Of a DNA stretch of 64,000 bases, positions 49,532-61,078 are shown in pieces (the stretch's first letter is position 1; every line of letters starts with the position of its first letter). The DNA comes from Lateolabrax maculatus (taxonomy: Eukaryota; Chordata; Actinopteri; Acropomatiformes; Lateolabracidae). Under the pieces are notes generated by a model. The model was not told the origin of the DNA. It saw only the letters and a list, made by a program, of their open reading frames with translations, and ran no database searches. The stretch covers positions 14,295,001 through 14,359,000 of the forward strand of contig CM062218.1 of the NCBI GenBank assembly GCA_031216445.1. Direction: 5' to 3'. Made by a program: the position numbers and the translations under genes.

Positions 49532-52500
49532 GTGAGTCGGGAGGTTTGTTTGTTTGGTTTTTTTTTTCCGCCAGTTTTCCCCTCGATGCGGCTCCGGTTA
49601 GCCTGCTAGCTGCTCCGTGAGGACCGGACGGCGCCGTTGTTTGCTATTTCTTTTTTTTTTTTTTTTTTTAAAAAGGGTGAGACATGCTGCCTGCAAACCG
49701 TGGGCAATGCAGACGAGCGCATATGTACGCATATGTAAATAAATACAGTAAATGCACTAACCGAAAAGCTCAGCTGCACGGATGTAAATCGGCTTTGGCT
49801 GGCTACCTTAGCTGAGTGGAGCTAGCGCTGTATTTGTCTGTGTTTACATGCTGCTGTCAGGAAACTCCTCATTACTAAACCGATGCACGCTCCCCCTATA
49901 AGTAAATAAATAAAGCTTGTCAGAAATGCGCTGTGGTGTGTGTAACAGCTCAACAAACTCCGGCTCCAGTGGGGTTTTGAGCGGCGTGTATCCGGTCCCT
50001 CCACATGCTCGCGTTGCTTCGCCAGTTCAGGTCGGACAACTTCGCTGCGCAGAGATCAAGCGGCGCTCTTGACAGACCTTCATTTTTTTCAGGTGTAACT
50101 GGTTGGGTGTCATTTTACTCGCGGCTGACAGTGACAGCGACAGCGATGGCCCCGAAAAAACCCGGGGCTGAAACTGTTGAGAAATGTTTGCATGGCGTGC
50201 ATCCACCTCCCAGCTGGGCTGCATAGAGTGGACTTTGTCCATGAAAGGGAGAGGAACCAGAGACCTCTGTGTACTCTCCACACTGACAGCAGCTGCTCTG
50301 GCTGGCGATGACACTGAACGCCCACGTCTCTCGCCAGCCCGCAGACCCTTCATGTTTGCATGTCTCCATGGATTGATTCAGTTGCAGATGGCTCTATTCA
50401 TTTTGCACACAAATGAATAGCTGGAGAGATTTATGGTTGAGCTAAATTGCCGAAGGCTTCATTTTGTATTATGGCCCCTAGCAGAGCACTGTATTGTGTT
50501 CCACCCTGTTGACAGCACTGAATGACAAGCCAGGGCAGTGTTTGAGATGACAGGTTTCAGTCATAGCTACACAGACGCTATGAGTGAATGTGATACTGGT
50601 CTTACTGGTTGGTTCTCTGTGTCTTGACTCCAGGCGGAGACTCATGTGAATGGCTGCTGTCCAGAGGACGTTACTTGGGCGAGAACGTATGGCAGCCATA
50701 CGGCTGCATGATGCACAAATACAAAAGCATGTGAGTCACACTAACTGTGTAAGGTTACTATAGAGTACAGTATGTTCGAGACAAAGATTCAAGTGTGTAG
50801 CAGTTGTAGATGACGTGTGTGTGTCTGTCTGTCTGTCTGTAAGGGTGAATGGTAATTCATGAGCTAAATGACCAATTGAGAAGATACTATCACACTTATT
50901 AGACGTACTAATAAGATATGCTTTTGGTTAGGTTACAGGATGTAATGAACCACCTAGCACATGAATGATTGCTCTGTGTAGTTGTTAGGATGTGTGTTTC
51001 TGTCTTACAGTGAAGCCAAAACCTGCCTTGCTGAAAAGCAGGTGGTCTTTGTTGGTGATTCAAGAATCAGGCAGCTATTTTACTCCTTCATCAAACTTAT
51101 TAACCCTGACCGAAAAGAAGATGGAAACAAGGTAATCATGAGATTTTCTTTTTTTTTTTTTTTTTTGAGATTGTTCAGCAGATGTAGCAAGAGTTGCGGG
51201 ACAAAAACCTAACCCTCAGTGGTGATGGTGCACAGCATTAAGCACACTTAATAACACATCAACTTAAGGCCTGTTGTGAGAAATAGTCCCACGGATCGCC
51301 TGTGTCTACATAGATTTTTTTTCATTAATGTGTAAATAATAATGAGGCCTTCTTCAGCATGTATAATAAACACCTACAGGAACAACAAAAAATTGGGTTA
51401 ATATCAAATGGTTTGCACAATAATTGATCAACAAAAAATGCAGCACTGGAGTTCATGGTATTTATGCAGCAGGCGTTACTATTTCTGGTCTGCTTTCAAG
51501 CAGGGAAAAAGTAACACTATCTGCCTAACAGGCTTTCTTTCTCTGTCCCCCATGTAATGTCTGAAGCACGAGGACATTTCCTTTGAAGATGCGAGTTCCT
51601 CTGTTAAAGTGGTAAGATATTTCTGGATGTGTTTTTTTTTATCTCCCGTTCTCAGTCTGTTAAATCATACTCTTATTAAAAAAAAAAAACTCTGCATCCT
51701 CTTTGTGTGTAGCACTTCCTGTGGTATCCAGAGGCAAATAATTCAATGAAGGAGCGCTTGTTATCATGGACACACGTGAGTATAGACGTTAAGTTCTGTT
51801 ACTAACAAGAGGGGAGCATTGTCAGTTGAGGAAATTTCATAATCTTGAAATTGTAATGCAGTTTGGACAGAGAATTGCAACTTCTCTCATGTGTTGCAGG
51901 AAGCTTCAGTAAAGCCAGACGTTGTCATCCTTGGAGCTGCCACAGTAAGCTGTATAAATGAGTGCTTAACAGTGCTTGCACATTTCATGAAGACATAAAC
52001 AATGTGGTGGCTGAGTTATGTCAATCTTAATCGCATCCATTAATCCATTTACCACAGTGGTCCATCAAGTTGCACAGTGGCAGCAGCGAGACCCTGCAGC
52101 AGTACAAAGTCAACCTCACAGCCATTGCTGTGCACCTGGAGAGGTTGGCTGACCATGGAGAGGTCTACTGGGTCCTGCAAGGTAGACTAAGTCTCAAGTT
52201 TTTTTTTTTTTTTTTTTAAATCTCAGTTGGGTTAGTAAAGTATCACTGCCCATTCCCTTTATCACAGTGATTCATCTCTCATGTGATTACTGCATTCATG
52301 TCACTTGATATTTGCCACTAACCACTTAATCGTTCAAAGCATTGATTCCAAACTGTTTGCATCAGCGAACATCACATATTAATTCCATCTATGTTTTGGT
52401 TGTCCATGATTATCTACAATATATCATATTTCCCTATATTTACTTTAATTCATGCTCTTCAGCAAACAAAACAGTCCTGTTCCCCTGACTACATCATGTT

Positions 52501-53193
52501 CTTATCTTTCCTACCAGTTCTCCTTATGTATACACATTACTACAACCTGTCTAGGTTACAGTTGCTATACCACAGTATTATTTTATTTTATATATATTTT
52601 ATTCTTATGTTTTAGCTTCTGCACATTATGTCTTAGATTCTCTTTTTTACTTTTTACTTGTGCGTTTTTCTTTTTATACTATCATATGAGTATTATTGGA
52701 GAGATTTCCAGAATTTCATCGTCAAAGTCTCTGTAATTGTTGTGCACATGACAAATAAAAACTTAAACTAATAAAAACAATACAAAATGTAGATGATTGG
52801 GTTCTTCAGGGTATTTTAGGTGCTACAGTGTCATCACTAAATCCCAATTTCCAAAGTAGTATTTTTCACTAAAATGTTGACATGCTTGGCAATTTCACCC
52901 ATTTTTGTGAATATAACTTCTCATACATGCACTCGCTAAACTAAATCTGTCGTCCTGCATCACACCTCTGTTCTCTAGACCCAGTTAATGAGGAGGTGTT
53001 GAGTGACAACAGGAAAATGATCACCAACCAACAGCTCGAGCTGTACAATGAAGCAGCGGTGGACGTGCTCAACAGCAGCAAGGGTAACGGCAGGTCCCGG
53101 ATCAAGCTGTTAGCCGCGTCGCGCCAGGCTGCGCTGGAAACTATCAGCAAGTCCGACGACGGCTTACACCTGCCTGAGAGCACCAGGAATGTG
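49399..53193 (+). other. casd1: casd1 exons 1-8: anchor and luminal SGNH catalytic domain
   Basis: Exons: 49399-49531, 50634-50730, 51011-51131, 51567-51611, 51713-51775, 51900-51944, 52058-52181, 52979-53193. Exon 3 carries VVFVGDSRIRQLFYSF, with the nucleophile Ser94. Exons 6 and 7 encode VVILGAATWSIKLHSG, the conserved core strand and loop. Exon 8 ends at DGLHLPESTRNV with Asp270 and His273. All borders are GT-AG and the frame is unbroken. The intron before exon 8 is the longest here after intron 1 (about 0.8 kb) and holds a repeat-like tail. Confidence 0.93.
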
Positions 53194-56100
53194 GTAGGCA
53201 GAATTTCTGTTGGCTTAAGTTTATTTTTTGGCGATTAGATTGTTCTGTTCAGTGGTTCAGCTACTGTGGTATTACGGTCCTTGCAATTTAGCTTTGAATA
53301 TTACTCACATCTCGTTCACCACCCTGTGTAATCCTCGTGTCAGGGAGCCATGGTCCTCATGAACTCTGTGTGCAACAAGCTACTGAGGCCCATTGACGGC
53401 TCCTGCTGCCAGACGTTACCACCCCCAAACCTCCTCCAGAAACTGTCAGCATGTTTCTTCCTGGGCTCAGCCGTGCTCCTCGTGGTCCTCCACATCCTTG
53501 GCAACAACCGTCACCGCCGACCTGTCCCTCCAGACGTGGAGAGCCTAGAGGAGAAGAAACCAGCAACTGCAGCTGTCTTCCTGGGTCCAAAGGCGCCCAT
53601 CCAGGCCCTCTGCAGGATGGGGATCATCATGGGCTATTTTTACCTTTGTGACAGAGCAGATGTCTTCATGAAAGAGCAGAAGTTCTACACACACTCCACG
53701 TTCTTTATCCCTCTTATCTATATATTTGTCCTGGGAGTGTTCTACAGTGAGAACAGCAAGGAGGTGAGAAGGCACTCAGTAGTCATAGTCATATTTCAAC
53801 ATAAAATTAAGTCCAGATGAGCCTAGACCAGTTTAGTTGATTGCTGGATGTTTACAGTGTGTAAACACTAGTTTAACTGTTGCGATTGACATTATAGTAA
53901 AGGCTAATTTCCCTATAAGCTCAGAGTTCAACAAACCTTTTAACTGTGTGCAAAAACATAAGAATCTGTGAGTTTTTAACTAAGTAGTAAACATACAGCA
54001 TTAAAATTCCCCAAAAATTGGACTAACCTTGCTGTTTGTAATGACATACTGAGAACTGATATCTGGTGTATGATTTAAAGTGGTTTCTATCTCTATTTTT
54101 TTTCTCTCTTGCTTTTCAAACAGACCAAATTACTCAACCGAGAGCAAACCGATGAGTGGAAAGGCTGGATGCAGTTAGTCATCCTTATCTATCACATATC
54201 TGGAGCCAGCGCTGTGAGTCCTAAATATGTCTTCTACACATCCATTTTCAAACTGAGGCAGTGTGTACTGATATTTTATTTAAAGGCATATATGTTGTTA
54301 TTTCCCCGTTTTTCTTTCAGTTCATTCCAGTGTACATGCATGTGCGGGTGCTGGTGGCAGCGTACCTTTTTCAAACTGGCTATGGACATTTCTCCTTTTT
54401 CTGGCTCAAAGGAGACTTTGGACTGTATAGAGTGTGCCAGGTAAGGGTACAGTCAGTTATGCTTTAACCAGGATCTTCTTTGTTGTGACATCAGTTCCCA
54501 ATCAAGGTAATTTATTCAGCATTTTACAACACCAGGTTGCACAATGAAATGAAAGTTGTATCCCCTTCATACTTCTGAAGGAGACTTTAGACTGTATACA
54601 GTGTGCCAGGTGACGGTACAGGATCTGGCAATGACGTTATTGTGACTACAGTTACTAATCAAAATGTCAAGGTAATTTATTTGTCATTTTGCAAAGCAGG
54701 TTTGTATAATGAAATGTTAGTTGTAGCACCTTCATGCTACAGTAAACACACATAGAACATGTATACAAATATTTAAATTTAGAATAGAATGAGATAAAAT
54801 AGTTATTTATTTATATTTCTATATACGTGTGTATATATGATATAATATATTACTAATATTATTGTACTTAAGCATGAAATACCACCATATTTTTGATAAC
54901 AAAACAATTCATACAATTTTTATTGATTGATCTGTGTATGTTTCTGTGTTTTCATATCCATTCCACTCCAGGTCCTTTTCCGTCTAAACTTCCTGGTTTT
55001 GGTACTGTGTGTGGTAATGGACAGGCCTTACCAGTTCTATTACTTTGTCCCATTGGTCACCTTCTGGTTTGTCGTCATCTACGCCACGCTGGCCATGTGG
55101 CCTCAGATCCTTCAGAAAACGGCCAACAGTAGGTGTCAGAATTATAAGACCGTAACTTCATTTGTTTCACTCAGCAGCAAGGTTGCATTTTGAAGAGAAA
55201 AAAAAAGAAAAAAAAAAACACTAATGGCTGTCGTGTTTTCTGAACAGATAGTGGGATGTGGCACCTTGGGGTCTTGGCGAAATTACTGGGCCTCCTTCTT
55301 ATTATCTGCGTCTTTGCCTTTTCACAGGTTGGTGTATTAAAAACATTTTAATCCCACCAGTCACAACTGTAACCACACTTAAGTTTTGAATTTGTAAAAT
55401 AATAAAAATTTAATCAGGTAATTATAGATTTTATATTGATTTCATGTGCCAGTTTCATGTGAGAAGTGTAAATGGTCACATGTCCATAGTTATCTTGTCT
55501 TTACACAGCACAATTTGAAAGAAGATGCAGCATACTTTCAAATACAAGAATGCTGTAATCAATCATATTTGTCTTTTTTTAGCCCAAAACAAACAAAATT
55601 TATGAATATTGATTAAAATTGTGTATGTGAGGTCAATTTATTTATTAACAACATTTTTAAGTCCCTATTTTGAAAACTACTACACAATACTGTCATAGTT
55701 TTTGCTCAGATTCATGGTTTTGTCCATGTTTGAAGCCCTGCTCATGCAGTATTCATGTTTTGACTCCAGGGTTTCTTTGAGAGTGTCTTCTCTGTGTGGC
55801 CCATCTCCCAGCTCTTTGAGCTGAACGGAAGCATCCACGAGTGGTGGTTCAGATGGAAGCTGGACCGATTTGTAAGTAAAATGTGTTTCGCTCCAGTTGC
55901 ACCCAACTTTAGTCAGTCCTTGCATTAACACATTCCTTGAAATGTAATATGTGGCAGTACATCAAGAGCTTTTGGGGCCAAATTTTTAAAACTTTGTAAA
56001 ATTGTTTTATATGGTAACGTTCTTTTGCAGGTGGTGATACACGGCATGTTGTTTGCCTTCCTCTATCTGGTACTTCAGAAGCGTCAGGTGCTGTCAGAGG

Positions 56101-57917
56101 GAAAAGGAGAGGCTCTCTTCTCTGCCAAGATTTCCAACCTGCTCCTCTTCCTCTCTGTCGTCTCCTTCATAGTAAGACTCTTCACACTTGGGTTTGGGTT
56201 GGGTCTTACATACCAGTAGTTGGGTTAAGACTTCACTTTTATTTTAGATAGCTGTCAAATACTCCATCTTCTAGCTATATCCTATTCATTATTTTATTAT
56301 CTCCACATCTGAAAATAATTGCTGCCTTGGCGCCCACAATTCTCTGCTGTTAGTCCTCTTGTGTATGTTTTGAGAACTTTTTTGTTTGCATTGACAAAGG
56401 TGTGCAGCATGTAATGTGAACTCAGTGTGACAATCTATTCATGTCATATGGAAAATAGCTACCCGTTGGTAATTGTATATTGTGAAGCCCTGAGGCAGTC
56501 TCTGTTTTTTGTGGACCAGTCGAACCAAGTCAACTATCTACTGTTCTTTGTTGCAGCTGACATTTGAAAACCTGTTCCACAGTTTCTCCTTCTCTTCGTT
56601 GTTCTAGACTTACTCGATATGGGCCAGCAACTGCAAAACCAAAACAGAGTGCAACGAGATGCATCCTTACATCGCTGTGGTCCAGGTCCAATACTTATTC
56701 CCTCTCTCTCTTTTTCCTTATTTTTCTTTCCTTCCATTATTGTGTGTTTTTACAACAAATATGTCCTCTCAGAGTCAGCCTGGGATAACTGTTGATCCTA
56801 CAACTTAGGCTTTTGTTAACATAAGTGTGAAAAATGTTTTATAGTTAATTGCCCAACTGTAAATCTTTTGGATTTGGCTTGAGATGTGATAATCCCAGTT
56901 GCATGACAGGAGCTCCGTTCTTTCATGGCTAAAGATAGTTTTGGTATGATGTTGAGCTAATCCCCACTGGGAAACTGTTAGAAGTAGAGCAATAGATAAG
57001 GAATTAACAGCAGAGTTAAGCTTTTTCCCCATAAACTGGCCAGGAATGTACATTTTTCACCCCTCATTTGACTTACTGACTGTTTGTCACTGTAACTTCT
57101 CCTTGACTTCAGCCTGCAACTTCAAATTATAAGAATCTCATAATATACTCAGTGTGTCTTCATAGTCTTAGAAATGTCTTCACTCTCTCTTGTACACAGA
57201 TTTTGGCCTTCATTCTCATCAGGAACATTCCTGGCTATGCCCGCTCTATATATAGCTCATTCTTTGCATGGTTTGGAAAGATCTCCCTGGAGGTAAGACG
57301 CACCTAGCAGTAGAATTACAAATAATGTAATAAAAAGTGTATTTATATAGCCCTAATAAAAAAATCTGCAATTACAAAGTCCTTTGAAAGGATACCATAA
57401 AACAATGGTATCATACAACAACAATATACTGTCCTCAGTAAAACCTAAGATGAGATAACAGTAATAAAATGTGTAAGAAGCACTTATAAAATACTAGGAA
57501 TAAGAATATGACAAAAAGTAATGATCAAAAAGCAACTAATATTCTTTACCAGCTCTGTAAGTGATGCTCTGTAGCTCCCTGGAGGCAATCAAGTTAAAAG
57601 GGACTCAGCACACATTACTGTACATACCATACTACTGAACATGTGTTGTTTGTCTCCCCCAGCTGTTCATATGCCAGTACCACATCTGGCTGGCAGCAGA
57701 CACCAAGGGAATTTTGGTCCTGATCCCAGGAAACCCTTCTCTTAACATCATGGTCAGCACCTTCATCTTTGTATGTGTGGCTCATGAGATTTCCATCATC
57801 ACCAATGACCTGGCTCAGGTGGTCATCCCCAAAGACAACGTGGCCCTGCTGAAGAGACTGGGGGCCGTGGGGATCTTCAGTCTGGTTGCATTGCTGCTGG
57901 CCAGACACAGCACCTGA
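49399..57917 (+). CDS. casd1: CAS1 domain-containing 1, sialic acid 9-O-acetyltransferase, complete, 18 exons
   Basis: CASD1 is a Golgi multi-membrane protein that moves acetyl from acetyl-CoA to the 9-hydroxyl of CMP-sialic acid, making 9-O-acetylated sialoglycans. I joined 18 exons into 2,379 bases and 792 residues (human 797). The N-terminal anchor (about 25-42) is followed by a luminal SGNH/GDSL-type domain. The catalytic Ser is S94 in GDSRIRQ, and the Asp/His pair is D270/H273 in DGLHLPES. These are the same residue numbers as the reported human triad. From about residue 315 on there are many membrane segments in an acyltransferase-3-like block ending near residue 790. I start at MAVLAYSLGKREIN because human begins almost identically there. 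It lies about 5.4 kb downstream of the col1a2 stop codon on the same strand and converges on sgce. Confidence 0.95.
52500..52775 (+). repeat. Repeat-like tail in casd1 intron 7
   Basis: The AT-rich text ends 'gtgcacatgacaaataaaaa', a form that resembles the 3' ends of fish non-LTR retrotransposon copies ('gacaataaa...'). No coding remnant is visible. Assignment is tentative. Confidence 0.4.
53344..57917 (+). other. casd1: casd1 exons 9-18: membrane acyltransferase-like part
   Basis: Exons: 53344-53763 (420 nt, the largest), 54124-54213, 54321-54440, 54972-55128, 55248-55327, 55770-55871, 56031-56171, 56608-56685, 57200-57292, 57663-57917 (stop TGA). Landmarks: FYTHSTFFIPLIYIFVLGVF in exon 9; LLNREQTDEWKGWMQLVILI in exon 10; VYMHVRVLVAAYLFQTGYGH in exon 11; MDRPYQFYYFVPLV in exon 12; ICQYHIWLAADTKG and VAHEISIITNDLAQ in exon 18. 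All are near-identical to human CASD1. The donor of exon 16 (GTCCAA) is weak, but the frame and the homology of TYSIWASNC fix it. Confidence 0.93.
54411..54744 (+). repeat. Tandem duplication of casd1 exon 11 end plus intron start
   Basis: Unit 1 (54,411-54,579) begins with the last 30 coding bases of exon 11 and its donor. Unit 2 (54,580-54,744) repeats this with few changes: 'ggagactttagactgtatac' against 'ggagactttggactgtatag' in the exon. Later matching pairs are 'caaggtaatttatt', 'aatgaaatg' and 'ttgta...ccttcat'. The period is about 169 bases. The second copy is intronic and has its own GT after CCAG. Confidence 0.85.
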
Positions 57918-60748
57918 TGGAAACCACTTGATGGGGGGCACATCAGTCTCGCCAAGCCCCTGCTGAGGTTAAAGTGAGATACAAACCCAAGCAGGAAGCC
58001 GGCCCAGTGTTTTCGCCTACTTGTGGACACGACCTCAGTGGTGTTGAGTGACAACATATGGGTTGCTTGGGGGAAGAGTGTCTCTCTGCTGGCCATGTTT
58101 GAGCAGAGTCTGTACTTTTTGACTGCTGTGAAAGTCAAACACTGAAGAAAAAGAAAAAAGGGGGGGGGGTTGCTTTATTCAGGGCAAAGTGCAAATTGCA
58201 AAAGAGGGAAAAAAAATTATAATGAAACATTCAAAACGTTTACATTATCTGGTTTCAAAAGAAGAGCAAATTTGTAGATGTGGAATCTCCATTTTAAACA
58301 AAAAGAGGTCCTCTCCAGACCTCATGCTTGCTGTGTGAATTTTTGCATCGTTGCTTCTATTTAGCCAAACAAATTTTAAACAAAGTTTATTTTGTCACAT
58401 ACAGCACTTCCTGTCATAACTTCACTCTGGAAGGCATCACTAGGCACACGCTCCGTCCACATGGCAGTAGCAGTTGAAGGTGTTTTCACTCAGGTGGATC
58501 CATCACCTACATATTCAGATATCTACAAAAATGGTCAATTGTGCTGCATTTTGTTATCAACATTACTTTGTACAGTATGTCTTGGGACTATAAAATGGTG
58601 TTGGATATCTAAATATGCAAAATATGGACCAACAACTGACTGGGGTGTTTTAAAAGACTGTTAAGATTAAAGTCAGAATTTGGAGTGCAATTGACAAAAT
58701 GTTGGATTAACCCTTGACATATTTTTGCTAATGTTTTTGTGAGTAATTTTAGAAAAAAAAATTTGCCTTGACAAAAGTTTGCTGAAAGATACGGTTATCT
58801 GCTGTAGCTCTGAAATTCTATGTGGTATGTACAGTATTTAATGATTTAAATTAAGCTTATATTTTATACATTTTATTTGGGGGGGGGGGGGGCTTTGTTT
58901 TTATTTTGTACTTTGCGCTCATGGCTGCTGTTTGTGAAGGATGTATTACATATAGTTTTGTACCCATCCCAGCATCTCATAGATGATTACCTGCCTCAGA
59001 GACACATTGCAGAGGTTGAGCCTGAACAGTCTGACACCCCTCTGTCCTATTCGCTCACTTCATAGTCTGTGTATATTTGTATGAGTATAATGCTTCATTT
59101 TATACAGCAATGCTTCAGCACTGCTCTTAGTCCTTTATCCTTCCATTGCTGTTAAAGACATGCCTCATAGCTCTGGTGGAAAACGCACTGGCTTGCACAT
59201 ATTATTGTACAGAAGGACTAACCGCTAAATATACATCCTCCCTTTGCTGTCTCAGCCATTGGACTTTTTGGTCTGTGAGTGATTGAGTGATTTCTTAAGA
59301 CTGGATGCCTTTTGAAGCCTTTTCTCAGTGACTTATACATACAGCACATCTTCTGTGATGAACCCTGGGATCACAATCTTCCGTTATTACGGCACTGTGC
59401 ATCAGAGCCACATCAACATTTAAAAACAACTACTAGGTAATGCACTGACTGACTGAGAAGATATATTACTGTCGCTTAAAGGAAAATATTGTATATTTTG
59501 TCACTTGACAAATGGGTGATGTGTATTTGCTTATATATCCTCACAGAAGTTTAAGAGAGATTACCACTTTATTTTTTTTTTTATCTTTTGCGGTGAAGTA
59601 TGATGGTTTAATATGGGTTCAATATGATACCAGCGCAGATACTTTCTGTACTTTAGCACATTTGGGTAAACATATTGGGTAAATCAAATGTTTTGTCCAT
59701 GTAATTTGGCAGATACTGGTATTTTACAGATTACATCTGTATCACTTACAAATTCTGAGTTGCATAGTTCATCTACCATGGGTTACTAAAGATTGCAGCG
59801 TCAGTTGTTTTCTACACGTTTATGTAGCTTCTCTTTAAAAGAAAACGTGTACACAAATATTTTTTTCTTTACAGTGGAACAATTTGTCTGCAGCTTTTGA
59901 GGCTTTTCCTGTCATTTATCTGATGATGTGCAGTTCGCGTTGTGTTCTCAAACTGAGTAAGAGCCACGTAAATTTGTAATTTCTATAACCAGTCATCACC
60001 TCGTTGTATAGATGACAATTGCATTTCCATGTTGCAATTTCAATTAATGTGTCAAGTTTACCGATCTGTTTTCTCATCTATTACTGATAAACGGCTGTAA
60101 ATTTGGTAATTATTTCAGGCCTTAATAGATCTTTTTGGTCACATAAAAGCAACAACTATTTATACCCCTGTGCAGGGCCTCTGAAATATGTTACATGTTA
60201 ATTTTTTTTTGGTGATGTCTTAAAAATGTGAAATGTATCCATATTATTTATAAATGCCTTTATTATGTTGTACATTGTTAATAATACCTTCATAAAATGT
60301 GCTAGTTTGGCTTCTTCTTTGGACAAAAACATACCTTTCATGACATTACTAGAATCTGGGACAAAGGTACTTTAAAGTAAAAACAAATTATTTTTATCAT
60401 TTTTTTATTTGTTATCATGTGACAAATTACCTATAATTAATAACACATGACAACTAAAGCATTTCCATGTAAAACTCCCTTCTCCTCTAAGAGGTCCATT
60501 GTGCAAAGCAAGTAGAAATACAAACATAGTTTTAACATTTATACAAAATATTTGAATGTATTTTTATAATCAGCTATGCTCTTTTGTTCTCTTTCACTCT
60601 CACTCTTCAAGGTGTAAGCGCATATGGATGATAACTCTAAAACAAAGACGTTTTGTATAGACACTTCTGAGGCATGCAGATTGGCACATATGTTAGAAAA
60701 AACAAATAGATATGGAATCAAAGTCAGCTCTGACATTGATGTCTCTGG
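57918..60748. other. casd1 3'UTR and convergent casd1/sgce 3' ends
   Basis: On the plus strand I find no AATAAA after the casd1 stop. A variant ATTAAA lies at 58,666-58,671 and weaker CATAAA forms lie near 60,290, so the casd1 3'UTR may be about 0.75 kb or over 2 kb. On the minus strand AATAAA occurs at 60,404-60,409 and 60,259-60,264, which fits an sgce 3'UTR of about 350-500 nt. The two mRNAs could overlap tail to tail. G-runs lie at 58,161-58,170 and 58,879-58,892. Confidence 0.5.
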
Positions 60749-61078
60749 TCACAAATTCAGTGCTTCGGCCACCTTTCTCTCCTCAGGAATACCATTTACC
60801 TAGAAAAATACAAAACAAGAATGTAAAACTAATTGCCGGATACTCAACATCAAAGTTTTGATATGCTGTTAGTCCTTTTTTGCAGAAGAGATGAGTTGAA
60901 ATAGCTTCATGTAAAGCATAATTTATATCTACAGTAACTCAACAGACTGCAGCACCTACCTCAAGCCTTCGAAATGTTGACATGACATAATTATCTCCTT
61001 TGTTAGCAGTGAACAGAGAGAGCAGCAGGTTAGTGCTGGAACAGTCATGCAGCTGAACACCGTGCACACAGGAGGGCG
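60749..61078 (-). other. sgce: sgce alternative C-terminal exon and second reading frame of last exon
   Basis: On the minus strand, 61,078-60,960 is a 119-base open segment with an AG before it and a GTAGGT donor after it. Joined to the exon at 61,492-61,535 it keeps the frame and encodes a segment with VQLHDCSSTNLLLSLF and DNYVMSTFRRLE. It then enters the last exon in a different frame, giving VNGIPEERKVAEALNL and a stop at 60,749. Human and mouse SGCE have a brain-enriched form made by an extra exon, with a different C-terminus that I recall as close to EERKLTEAMNL. The open frame in both exons and the matching end support a real alternative isoform. The hydrophobic -LNL end could bind PDZ domains. 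Confidence 0.8.

Noticed and set aside
54580..54609. Functional extra casd1 exon in the tandem copy
   Set aside because: Using the AG before it would give a 29-base exon and shift the frame; kept only as a duplication.
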